Source of the DNA: JBKQHQ01 sp052148715
GTDB lineage: Bacteria; Pseudomonadota; Alphaproteobacteria; Rhizobiales; Xanthobacteraceae
Assembly: GCA_052148715.1 (NCBI GenBank)
Contig: JBKQHQ010000102.1
Span: forward strand, 1 to 52,988
Length of the DNA: 52,988 nucleotides
Direction of reading: 5' to 3'
Below are positions 25,440-33,720 of the stretch, piece after piece; position 1 is the first letter of the stretch, and each line of letters begins with the position of its first letter. The notes under the pieces were generated by a model. It was not told where the DNA came from. It did no database searches and was given only the letters and a program-made list of their open reading frames with translations. The position numbers were made by a program, and so were the translations under genes.

Positions 25440-26028
25440 GATTTACCCCAAAGCAACAGTAAGCAACGGTACGTCCTTGTGGCGACGACAATCGCGTATG
25501 CGACGACGGTACGTCAATACGTCGGCTTGGCCGCGCGATTGCACGTGGGTTTTTACGGAGAGCTGTGACCGAATTGATACACCGATGCGCAAGAGCCTGC
25601 GGCAGGATCTGCACTTTTGTACGGCAGGAGTTGCATTTTTGATCGGTGCGGAAGCGTGATCTGTACATCGGCGTCGATGGTCGTGGCGGTCTCGCCTTCG
25701 ACGTCGGCGTGCGCCGGGTTCTGACGAATGGACGGGTGTTCGGCGCATTACGAGCGGGTGTGACCGTCGGCATTTCCGCCACGACCGTGCGGCATAATCC
25801 CCGCTGAATCCGCCCGGCGGTGGAGGCGAAACCCCGCTTGTCCCGGAGAGGCTTACGAGGGAACCGACGCGTGGGTCCACGTTGGACATCAATTCTCAGT
25901 CCGACACACCTCGCCGCAGCCCGTGGACCTATACCAGCCGGCCAAAGTGACATAAGATCGGCGCAGCCCGAGACGGCCACGAGTGAAGGCCGAGATCAAT
26001 AGCGGGCCACGCCAAAGGGAGAGATGCC
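25440..26028. other. 589-bp gene-poor region with two 20-bp direct repeats
   Basis: No supported gene lies here. It contains the two direct repeats at 25600-25641 and, close to its right end, the livK promoter region and a GGGAGAGA ribosome site. A plus-strand frame through 25654-25807 reads like protein for about 50 codons but has no start, so it may be a gene remnant. Confidence 0.4.
25600..25641. repeat. Two 20-bp direct repeats, possible transposon end
   Basis: CGGCAGGATCTGCACTTTTG at 25600-25619 and CGGCAGGAGTTGCATTTTTG at 25622-25641 agree at 17 of 20 positions, with a 22-base period (two helical turns). Multiple terminal repeats of this look are known from IS21-family ends. No transposase gene is next to it, so it would be a relic. 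Confidence 0.45.
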
Positions 26029-27273
26029 ATGCGAAACAAACTGCTGTGCGGAATTGCGGCCGTCGCCGTTCTTGGAGCCGTTGGGCCACTCCAGGCTCAG
26101 GAGACGGTCAAAATCGCTTATATCGATCCGCTGTCCGGCGCCGGCGCCAGCATCGGCGAGGCCGGGCTCAAAAATTTTCAGTTCATCGCTGAGGATCAGA
26201 ATGCCAAGGGCGGAGCGCTTGGCAAGAATATTGAGGTCATCGGCTACGACAACAAGCTCAACCCGCAGGAGTCCCTCGTTCAAATGCAGAAGGCCATCGA
26301 CGATGGCGTCCGCATCGTCACCCAGGGCAACGGCTCCTCGGTCGCGGCGGCGATCACCGATTTCGTCGCCAAGTTCAACGAGCGCAATCCCGGCAAGGAG
26401 GTCCTCTTTCTGAACTACGCCGCCGTCGACCCGGTGCTCACCAATGAGAAGTGCAATTTCTGGCACTTCCGCTGGGACGCCAACTCCGACATCAAGATGG
26501 AAGCGCTGACCAATTATATGAAGCCGCGCACCAACATCAAAAGCATCTATCTGATCAACCAGGACTACTCGTTCGGCCAGGCAGTGCGCAGCGAGGCGCG
26601 CAAGATGCTGGGCGCCAAGCGGCCCGATGTGCAGATCGTCGGCGACGAGGTCACCCCGCTGCAACGGACCACCGACTTTGCGCCCTACATCGCCAAGATC
26701 AAGGCGTCCGGCGCCGATAGCGTCGTCACTGGCAACTGGGGCCAGGACTTCGCCCTGCTGCTCAAGGCGGCTGCCGATGCCGGTCTGCAGGTGGATTGGT
26801 ACACCTATTACGCCGGAGGAACGGGAGGCCCAACCGCCATCCGGCAGACCGGCCTCAATCATCGCGTGTTCCAGATCACGGAAGGAGGGGCCAATATTCC
26901 GAATGCCGCGTCACAGGAGTTTGAGAATGAGCTGCGTGCCAAAACAGGCATCGGGCTCTCCTATGCGCGCGGCGTCAACGAGATACGCATGCTGGCCGCG
27001 GCGATCGACGCAGCGAAATCGACCGAATCGGCCAAGATTGCCGCCAAGCTTGAGGGCATGAAGGTCACGGCCTTCACCGGCGGCGACGCATTCATGCGCG
27101 CCGATGACCATCAGTTCTTCCAACCCATGTACATCGAGTCGTTCGGCGAGCGCGGAGCGAACGAGCCGTTCGACGAGGAAAAGACCGGGTGGGGGTGGCG
27201 CGTCGTCGAGAAGATCGATACCCCCAACACCATGCTTCCGACCACCTGTAAGATGCAGCGTCCGGCGTCCTAG
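26029..27273 (+). CDS. livK: Branched-chain-amino-acid-type ABC substrate-binding protein
   Basis: This 414-residue periplasmic protein has a signal peptide (MRNKLLCGIAAVAVLGAVGP, cut near LQA at 23) and the type I Liv binding fold: KIAYIDPLSGAGASIGEAG, VRIVTQGNGSSVAAAITDF, IYLINQDYSFGQAVR and ADSVVTGNWGQD. In this large family the ligand may be a branched-chain amino acid, amide, urea or an aromatic or other carboxylate. The acyl-CoA ligase at the end of the operon favours an organic acid. The ATG follows GGGAGAGA. livH starts 264 bases later. Confidence 0.88.
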   Translation: MRNKLLCGIAAVAVLGAVGPLQAQETVKIAYIDPLSGAGASIGEAGLKNFQFIAEDQNAKGGALGKNIEVIGYDNKLNPQESLVQMQKAIDDGVRIVTQGNGSSVAAAITDFVAKFNERNPGKEVLFLNYAAVDPVLTNEKCNFWHFRWDANSDIKMEALTNYMKPRTNIKSIYLINQDYSFGQAVRSEARKMLGAKRPDVQIVGDEVTPLQRTTDFAPYIAKIKASGADSVVTGNWGQDFALLLKAAADAGLQVDWYTYYAGGTGGPTAIRQTGLNHRVFQITEGGANIPNAASQEFENELRAKTGIGLSYARGVNEIRMLAAAIDAAKSTESAKIAAKLEGMKVTAFTGGDAFMRADDHQFFQPMYIESFGERGANEPFDEEKTGWGWRVVEKIDTPNTMLPTTCKMQRPAS

Positions 27274-27537
27274 CTTGGCCGATGCGATCGACGCACCGTA
27301 GGCTGGGCGAAGGCGGCCGCAACGTTGCCGTGTCGGCACTGTGTGCGTTCCGCCGCGCCCACGCGGCGAGCCCTGTTCTGATAGGACCTGGCCAGTCCCG
27401 TGTGGTGGGTCCGGGGCGGTACATAAGTCGAAAACGCCTGGGCCGCCTCTGCTTACCCTACGGGTGATTCCTTCTGAACCTCATCCGGGCAATCGGCACG
27501 CAGCCGCCCGGGTGAGCTCGATAACAGCGGTCGCTCC

Positions 27538-28488
27538 GTGCTCGAACTGATCTTCAACTCGACCCTGAACGGCATCCTGTTCGGCATGCTGCTGTTTCTC
27601 ATGGCGAGCGGTCTTACGCTCATCTTCAGCATGATGGGCGTCCTCAATTTCGCGCATGCCAGCTTCTACATGTTGGGCGCGTTTTTCGGCTTTCAGATCA
27701 GCCGATGGACGGGGTTCTGGCCAGCGCTCGTGCTGGCGCCGGTCCTGGTCGGCCTCGTCGGGGCGCTGGTCGAGCGCTACGGGCTGCGCAACGTGCACAA
27801 GCACGGCCATGTCCCCGAATTGCTGTTCACTTTCGGCCTCGCCTTCGTGATCGAGGAGGTCGTGCAGATGATCTGGGGCAAGGCGCCGGTCGATTTCCGG
27901 GTTCCGTCAATTCTCGACTTTCCGGCCTTCACGCTGTTCGGCACCAATTTTCCCGCCTACAAGCTGTTCATGCTGCTGGTTTCCATCAGCATATTCGTCG
28001 TCCTGTTCGGCATCCTGACGCGCACGCGGGTCGGCCTCGTGGTCCAGGCGGCATTGACGCATCCGCAGATGGTCGCTGAGCTCGGCCATAACGTACCCTT
28101 GGTGTTCATGGCCGTGTTTGGCGTCGGCAGCGCGCTTGCGGCGTTGGCCGGCGTCATCGCGGGACCGGCGTTGGTGACGCAATCCAATATGGCGGGACTT
28201 CTGGGGCCGATTCTCTTCGTGGTGGTGATGATCGGCGGTCTCGGGTCGCTCGCCGGCGCCTTCGGGGCGTCGTTGCTCATCGGCCTGCTGCAGACCTTCG
28301 CGGCGTCGATCAATCTGACGCTGGCCGACATTTTCGGCTTCGTGCATTTCACTCCAAGCCCGGGCTCGATCCTCGGCGATCTGTGGAGCGTAACGATCGC
28401 GCAGATCGCGCCGATTCTGCCCTATCTGCTGTTGGTCCTGGTGTTGATCTTCAAGCCGGCCGGGCTGTGGGGGACGCGGGAGACATGA
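27538..28488 (+). CDS. livH: LivH-type ABC permease
   Basis: This 316-residue inner-membrane protein has about eight hydrophobic segments, the LivH opening NGILFGMLLFLMASGLTLIF and the family motif MMGVLNFAHASFYMLGAFFG. It forms the channel with LivM. The frame opens with GTG at 27538 and the ribosome site is weak, so the start may be a few codons off. Its stop overlaps the livM ATG by four bases. Confidence 0.9.
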   Translation: MLELIFNSTLNGILFGMLLFLMASGLTLIFSMMGVLNFAHASFYMLGAFFGFQISRWTGFWPALVLAPVLVGLVGALVERYGLRNVHKHGHVPELLFTFGLAFVIEEVVQMIWGKAPVDFRVPSILDFPAFTLFGTNFPAYKLFMLLVSISIFVVLFGILTRTRVGLVVQAALTHPQMVAELGHNVPLVFMAVFGVGSALAALAGVIAGPALVTQSNMAGLLGPILFVVVMIGGLGSLAGAFGASLLIGLLQTFAASINLTLADIFGFVHFTPSPGSILGDLWSVTIAQIAPILPYLLLVLVLIFKPAGLWGTRET

Positions 28489-29789
28489 CCGGCACCTTCG
28501 TGGCAGGCACCGGTGTCGCGCAACGGCCCGCCGTGCTGGGCGTAGCCGGGCGCTATGGCGCATGGATCGCGCTCGCATTGCTGTTGGCGGTGCTGCCGCT
28601 CGGGCTCCGCTCCGGCACCGCGCTCACCCTGCTGAGCCTGATGGGCATCTCGGTCGTGTTCGCGTTGTCCTACAATATGCTGCTCGGCCAGACCGGCCTG
28701 CTCTCCTTCGGTCATGCGGTCTATTTCGGTCTCGGCGCGTATATTGCCGTCCATGCCATGAACGCGGCAATCGCTGGCCGGCTCCCGGTCCCGCTTCCGG
28801 TCATCCCGCTCGCCGGCGGGTTCGGCGGCCTCGTGTTTGCGATCTTGTTCGGCTGGGTCTCGACCAAACGCAGCGGCACCGCCTTCGCGATGATCTCGCT
28901 TGGGCTCGGCGAACTCGTGGGCTCGAGCACGCTGATCCTGCGCAGCTTCTTTGGCGGCGAGGAAGGCATCACGACGGACCGCACGAAGCTGCTGCGCGTC
29001 TTCGATTGGAGCTTCGGCCAACAGATCCAGGTCTATTACCTGATCGCCGCCTGGTGCCTGCTTTGCATGTTCTTGATGTACAAATTCACGCAGACCCCGC
29101 TCGGACGCATGTGCAATGCCGTGCGCGACAATGCGGAACGGGCGCAATTCGTCGGCTACAATCCGCAGGTCGTGCGCTTTCTCGCCTTCTGTGCGTCCGG
29201 CTTCTTCGCCGGTATTGCGGGCGGCCTCGCCGCCATCAACTTTGAGATCGCCAATTCAGCCTACTTCGGCGCCACCCAGTCGGGCACGGTGTTGCTGGCC
29301 ACCTTCATCGGCGGTGCCGGCTATTTCATCGGCCCCGTGATCGGCGCTGTCCTGGTGAGCTATCTGCAGGTCATGCTGAGCGATGTCACGGAAGTCTGGC
29401 AGCTCTATTTCGGGCTTCTCTTCATCTCCGTGGTGACGTTCGCGCCGCAAGGCCTTGCCGGCCTGCTGACAATGCACGTGAAGCCGTGGCGCCAGGGCAC
29501 GCTGCCCAAGATCCTGGCTGCTTACGCGCTTGCCCTGCCGCCTGCGCTCGTCATGCTGGCAGGCGTCGCCATGATGATCGAGATGACGTATCGCCTCTCC
29601 GTCAAGGCTGCCGAAGGGCCGGCGATGACGTTCCTGATGGTCCGGATCTCCGCCAATCATCCGCTTGTCTGGCTGGGTGCGGCCGCTCTCGTGGTCGGGG
29701 GCTTCGCGCTGTTCCGTCTGACCTGGCCGGTCGTCGCCGCCGCCTGGAGTCACGTCGCCGCGCCGCCCGGCGAGGAGCCGGGGCGATGA
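28485..29789 (+). CDS. livM: LivM-type ABC permease with C-terminal extension
   Basis: This 434-residue permease matches LivM through about residue 350 (LLSLMGISVVFALSYNMLLG, GQTGLLSFGHAVYFGLGAYI, and the coupling loop AVRDNAERAQFVGYNPQVVR). Beyond that about 80 residues remain, with hydrophobic stretches near ALPPALVMLAGVAMM and PLVWLGAAALVVGGFALF, making it longer than the usual 320-360 residues. The extra segments may add membrane helices. ATGA overlaps join it to livH and livG. Confidence 0.9.
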   Translation: MTGTFVAGTGVAQRPAVLGVAGRYGAWIALALLLAVLPLGLRSGTALTLLSLMGISVVFALSYNMLLGQTGLLSFGHAVYFGLGAYIAVHAMNAAIAGRLPVPLPVIPLAGGFGGLVFAILFGWVSTKRSGTAFAMISLGLGELVGSSTLILRSFFGGEEGITTDRTKLLRVFDWSFGQQIQVYYLIAAWCLLCMFLMYKFTQTPLGRMCNAVRDNAERAQFVGYNPQVVRFLAFCASGFFAGIAGGLAAINFEIANSAYFGATQSGTVLLATFIGGAGYFIGPVIGAVLVSYLQVMLSDVTEVWQLYFGLLFISVVTFAPQGLAGLLTMHVKPWRQGTLPKILAAYALALPPALVMLAGVAMMIEMTYRLSVKAAEGPAMTFLMVRISANHPLVWLGAAALVVGGFALFRLTWPVVAAAWSHVAAPPGEEPGR

Positions 29790-30538
29790 CGGCGCCGGCG
29801 CTAGCACTGTCCGGCCTTCGCAAGGCTTTTGGCGCGACCGAAGTGATCCGCGGCGTCGACCTTGCCGTGCCGGCGCGCGAGCGCCACGCGGTGATCGGCC
29901 CGAACGGCGCCGGAAAATCGACGCTGTTCAATCTCATCAGCGGGCTGCTGCGGCCGAATGCCGGATCAATCGCGCTGCACGGCAACGACATCACCGCCTT
30001 GCCTCCCTTTCAGATCAACCGGCGCGGGCTTTCGCGCAGCTTCCAGGTCACCAATATTTTCAGCCGCATGAGCGTCTGGGAGAACGTGCGCTGCGGCGTG
30101 CTGTGGTCGGCCGGCGAGCGCTACTGCTTCTGGCGCGGCGCCGATCTCGCGTCCGAAGTCAGTACGCGCACCGACCGCATCCTTGCGGACTTCGACCTCG
30201 CCGGCCGCCGCGACGTGCCGGCCGGCGTGCTGAGCTACGCCGAGCAGCGCGCCTTGGAGCTTGCCGTCACCATTGCGGGCGGCGCCGACGTCATTCTGCT
30301 CGACGAACCGACTGCCGGGATGAGCCATGCCGAGACCGATCGCGCGGTGGCGCTGATCCGGCGCGTGAGCGAGGGCCGCACCCTCATGATCGTCGAGCAC
30401 GACATGGGCGTGGTGTTCGGACTGGCCGACCGGATTTCGGTGCTCGTCTATGGGAAGATCGTCGCCTCCGGAACGCCGGCCGAGATACGCAACGATCGCA
30501 TGGTCCGGGAAGCCTATCTAGGCGAGGAGGCGCACTGA
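29786..30538 (+). CDS. livG: LivG-type ABC ATPase
   Basis: This 250-residue ATPase has an intact Walker A GPNGAGKST, the LivG Q-loop region RSFQVTNIFSRMSVWENV, signature LSYAEQRALELAVTIAGG (LSYAE replaces LSGGE, common in this family), Walker B VILLDEPTAGMS and switch IVEHDMGVVF. It pairs with LivF to drive transport. It overlaps livM by four bases and livF by one. Confidence 0.92.
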   Translation: MTAPALALSGLRKAFGATEVIRGVDLAVPARERHAVIGPNGAGKSTLFNLISGLLRPNAGSIALHGNDITALPPFQINRRGLSRSFQVTNIFSRMSVWENVRCGVLWSAGERYCFWRGADLASEVSTRTDRILADFDLAGRRDVPAGVLSYAEQRALELAVTIAGGADVILLDEPTAGMSHAETDRAVALIRRVSEGRTLMIVEHDMGVVFGLADRISVLVYGKIVASGTPAEIRNDRMVREAYLGEEAH

Positions 30539-31233
30539 TGCTCGCCGTGCGCGCCCTGCACGCCTATTACGGCAAGAGCCACATTCTGCAGGGCGTCGAC
30601 CTGGACGTTGCCGGCGGCGAGGTCGTGAGCCTCATTGGCCGCAACGGCGTCGGCCGCTCGACCACCATCAAGGCGATCATCGGCGAGGTGCCGCCGGTCG
30701 GCTCGATCCGTTTCAAGGACCGCGAGATCGCCGGCTTGCCAAGCTACCGCATCGCGCGGCTCGGCCTTGGCTATGTGCCGGAGAATCGCGACATCTTCCC
30801 GTCCTTGACGGTTCGCCAGAATCTCATACTCGGCGTCAAGAACGTGCGGCGTCCGGGGAAATGGCGCATCGATGACATGCTTGCCATGTTCCCGAACCTC
30901 GCGCAGCGCGCCGACACGGCGGCGGGGGTGCTCTCGGGCGGCGAGAAGCAGATGCTGACCATCTGCCGCACCCTCATGGGCGACCCGGAGCTGATCATGA
31001 TCGATGAGCCGACCGAAGGCCTCGCTCCGCTCATCGTCCGCCTGGTGGCGGACCTGATCGCCGAAATCGCGCGGCGTGGGGTGGCGATCCTGCTGGTGGA
31101 GCAGAAGCTCACCATCGCGCTGGAGATTTCCGCGCGGGTCTACGTCATGGGGCACGGCGCGATCGTGTTCCAAGGGACTCCTGGCGAGCTCAAGGCCAAC
31201 CAGGCGATCCGCCGCGAATGGTTGGAAGTATGA
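30538..31233 (+). CDS. livF: LivF-type ABC ATPase with Arg in Walker A
   Basis: This 231-residue ATPase has signature LSGGEKQMLTICRTL, Walker B LIMIDEPTEGLA and switch LVEQKLTIALE. Its Walker A reads GRNGVGRST: the lysine that holds the ATP phosphates is arginine (codon CGC at 30655-30657). All other motifs are intact, so this is not a decayed gene. I recall similar GxGRST variants in some LivF relatives, so it may be a subfamily trait; ATP turnover could then depend on LivG. It overlaps livG and the ligase gene. Confidence 0.9.
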   Translation: MLAVRALHAYYGKSHILQGVDLDVAGGEVVSLIGRNGVGRSTTIKAIIGEVPPVGSIRFKDREIAGLPSYRIARLGLGYVPENRDIFPSLTVRQNLILGVKNVRRPGKWRIDDMLAMFPNLAQRADTAAGVLSGGEKQMLTICRTLMGDPELIMIDEPTEGLAPLIVRLVADLIAEIARRGVAILLVEQKLTIALEISARVYVMGHGAIVFQGTPGELKANQAIRREWLEV

Positions 31234-32936
31234 TGGGCGCTGGCCGTCCTCACGCTTGGGAAAAGTCGTATCCGGAGGGCCTGCGCTGGGATACGCCGAT
31301 CGGAACCTCGACCTTGCAGGAGCTGCTCGACCGCGCCGCTGCTTACGGTGAGCGGACCGCGCTTGAATATCGCGAGCGGCGCGTCACCTTCCGTGAGCTG
31401 CACGCTCAGGCCGAGCGCGCGGCGGCGGCATTTCTCAATCTCGGCATCGACCGTGATTGTGCGGTCGCCTTGCTTTTGCCGAACACGCCCTGGCATCCCG
31501 TCGCTTTCTTCGGCGCCTTGCGCACCGGTGCTCGCGTCGTTCACCTGAGCCCGCTCGACGCCGAGCGGGAGCTGATCCATAAGCTGCACGACAGCGGCGC
31601 GCGCACCATCGTGACCACCAACCTGTCCGGACTGGATTCGTTGGCGCTCAAACTCGCCGCCGCCGGCCACGTCGATCGCGTGATCGTCGGCGATGACCGT
31701 GCGTGGAGCCCTTCGCCCGGCGCATCGTCGCGTGCGCCCGGCGAGACCGGTGCGATCGCGCTCGAGGTTCTGATGGCGACGAGCCCCACACCCACGGTGT
31801 GGCCATCGGTGAGCGCTGAAGACATCGCACTTCTGCAATATACTGGCGCCACCACCGGAGTTCCCAAGGCCGCGGTGCTGACCCATGCCAACCTGACCGC
31901 GGCCGTTTCGAGCTACCGTATCTGGGTCGAGGCACAGAGGCCTCCGAGCGCCACGCCCGATCGCGTGATCATGGTATTGCCGCTGTTTCACATCTATGGC
32001 CTCACCGCCGTCATGCTGCGTCATCTGGCAAGCGGCAATGAGCTGATGTTGCGGCCGCGATTCGAGATCGAGGCCGTGCTCCGCGATATCGAGGTCAACC
32101 GCGCCACGCTGTTTCCGGGCGTCCCCACGATGTGGATCGCCCTCCTTAGTCATCCGGGCATCGAGCGCTGTGATTTGAGCTCGCTGCGTTCCTGCAATTC
32201 CGGCGGCGCGCCGCTCCCGGTCGAGGTGGCAGAGCGATTTCATCGGCTCACCGGCCTGCCTTTGCCGAGCGGCTGGGGCATGACGGAAGCCTCGCCGGCC
32301 GGCACCAGCGTGCCGCTCGACGGTCCCTCGAAACCGGGAACGATCGGCGTTCCGCTGCCGGGCATCGTGGTCGAGGTGGTGGCGCTCGACGATCCGCGCC
32401 GGGTGCTCGTTCCGGGCGAGATCGGCGAATTGAAGATCAAGGGCGCCAACGTGATGCAGCGCTATTGGAACCGTCCGGCCGAGACACAGGCCGCCTTCGC
32501 GGACGGTTTCTTTCTGAGCGGCGATATCGGCACCATGGACGAGGACGGGTATTTTTTCATCCTCGACCGCAAGAAGGACATGATCATCTCCGGCGGCTTC
32601 AACGTCTATCCGCAGGTCATCGAGAACGCGATCTACGAGCATCCGGACGTCGAGGAGGTTTTGGTGATCGGCGTTGCCGACCCCTATCGCGGCGAGGCCG
32701 CCAAGGCCTTCGTCAAGCTCCGATCCGGAGCTCCGGATTTGACCCTCGCGGCCCTGCGGGACTTTCTCGCCGACAAGATCGGCCGCCAGGAGATGCCGGC
32801 CGCGCTCGAAATCCGCGCCAACCTACCGCGAACCAGCGTGGGCAAGCTGTCAAAGAAGGAACTGCTTGACGAAGAGCGGCAGAGGCCTCCTAACGCCTCC
32901 GCCCCTACTGCTCCGGCGCTGCGCGAGCGAGCATAA
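31233..32936 (+). CDS. Acyl-CoA synthetase (AMP-forming carboxylate-CoA ligase)
   Basis: This 567-residue enzyme of the ANL superfamily activates a carboxylic acid with ATP and CoA. Motifs are A3 LLQYTGATTGVPKAAVLTH (the glycines before and after are alanine, a mild change), A5 GWGMTEASP, A7 LSGDIGTMDEDGYFFILDRK, A8 DMIISGGFNVYPQVIE and the catalytic lysine region RTSVGKLSKKEL. It resembles long-chain or 4-coumarate-type ligases; the acid cannot be read. ATG at 31233 is preceded by GGAAG; an ATG one codon earlier also fits. Its overlap with livF puts it in the transporter operon. Confidence 0.92.
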   Translation: MGAGRPHAWEKSYPEGLRWDTPIGTSTLQELLDRAAAYGERTALEYRERRVTFRELHAQAERAAAAFLNLGIDRDCAVALLLPNTPWHPVAFFGALRTGARVVHLSPLDAERELIHKLHDSGARTIVTTNLSGLDSLALKLAAAGHVDRVIVGDDRAWSPSPGASSRAPGETGAIALEVLMATSPTPTVWPSVSAEDIALLQYTGATTGVPKAAVLTHANLTAAVSSYRIWVEAQRPPSATPDRVIMVLPLFHIYGLTAVMLRHLASGNELMLRPRFEIEAVLRDIEVNRATLFPGVPTMWIALLSHPGIERCDLSSLRSCNSGGAPLPVEVAERFHRLTGLPLPSGWGMTEASPAGTSVPLDGPSKPGTIGVPLPGIVVEVVALDDPRRVLVPGEIGELKIKGANVMQRYWNRPAETQAAFADGFFLSGDIGTMDEDGYFFILDRKKDMIISGGFNVYPQVIENAIYEHPDVEEVLVIGVADPYRGEAAKAFVKLRSGAPDLTLAALRDFLADKIGRQEMPAALEIRANLPRTSVGKLSKKELLDEERQRPPNASAPTAPALRERA

Positions 32937-32970
32937 GGGGCGGGCCGCGCACGATCCGCGTTTCCGCCCG

Positions 32971-33002
32971 GCACTTCCCGATTACTTTGAATCGGGAAGT
33001 GC
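32971..33002 (+). terminator. Perfect hairpin after the acyl-CoA ligase gene
   Basis: A 12-bp stem (GCACTTCCCGAT / ATCGGGAAGTGC) around TACTTTGA, 34 bases after the stop, followed by TCTAAAG. It looks like a terminator for the liv operon, though the same style of hairpin with a GCTCTA tail recurs as a dispersed repeat (compare 13234-13274). Confidence 0.6.
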
Positions 33003-33043
33003 TCTAAAGCCCCATATTTGTCGCATTTCCTGCGGAAAACCGC

Positions 33044-33457
33044 TCAGTCGAATGCCCCGTAGACCGTGTCCACGACTTGGCCGGTGGCCGTATTCACCAG
33101 GAGCAGGTCTGGTCCATACCGCACCCACTGGAAGCCCGGCTCAGGCGGCGCCAACCCGAGCGTGGCCCAGTCGGCATAAAAATAAGCCGACCCCAAGAAG
33201 ACCGCCGGCAGCACCCCGCCGACGACCCAACGCCGATAGGCAAAGCCACGCGGATAAATGAAGGGCGCGAGATGCACCCGATTGATCATACGGCCCCGGT
33301 AGCCGAACTGCGCGCCGCCCCGAACCGCGGGCGGCCCGCCGTGCGGCTGAACGAACGGCCGCGCGCCTGGTCTCCCTTCGGGGTGATGCTCCTCAGCCAC
33401 GGTCACGGCTGGCACCGCAAGCGCGAATGCCACGGCGATAGCGAGTACGCGCAACAT
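33044..33457 (-). CDS. RcnB-family periplasmic protein
   Basis: This 137-residue protein has a signal peptide (MLRVLAIAVAFALAVPAVTV, cut near residue 21), a His/Gly/Pro-rich middle (EEHHPEGRPGARPF) and the C-terminal RcnB domain (FQWVRYGPDLLLVNTATGQV). E. coli RcnB helps nickel and cobalt homeostasis, while many alphaproteobacterial relatives are uncharacterised. The ATG at 33457 follows AGGAGGTGTCGCT. It stands alone between repeats and converges toward the liv operon. Confidence 0.85.
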   Translation of the reverse strand: MLRVLAIAVAFALAVPAVTVAEEHHPEGRPGARPFVQPHGGPPAVRGGAQFGYRGRMINRVHLAPFIYPRGFAYRRWVVGGVLPAVFLGSAYFYADWATLGLAPPEPGFQWVRYGPDLLLVNTATGQVVDTVYGAFD

Positions 33458-33641
33458 AGCGACACCTCCTTGTTCGATTCGCGTCGATTCTATTCGTGTG
33501 CTGATTAGCAAATTTCTACGGAAATGTAACCTACCGTCACTGCCCATACGAGGGGGGCAGCTTCGATGCTCACGACCTCTGGTTTGGGTCAAACCCTGAT
33601 GGGTTCACAGCGAGAATTTCTCGGGCGCCGCATCGCGGAAG

Positions 33642-33691
33642 GCGCATTTCCTAGAAAACCGGTGCCCACCTTTTCCGCGAATGCTCTAAAC
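33642..33691. repeat. Dispersed repeat between rcnB-like gene and hutH
   Basis: GCGCATTTCCTAGAAAACCG followed by GTGCCCACCTTTTCCGCG and ATGCTCTAA. The part AAAACCGGTGCCCACCTTTT resembles the reverse complement of the repeat at 13177-13221. A partial relative, CGCATTTCCTGCGGAAAACC, sits at 33020-33039. Confidence 0.55.
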
Positions 33692-33720
33692 ACGTCTGCT
33701 CTCGACGGGTGAGACCGGCC

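Noticed and set aside
25443..25892. A 149-codon minus-strand frame in the gap before livK
   Set aside because: It is Arg/Ser-rich, has no ribosome site and runs through the direct repeats, so it is not supported as a gene.
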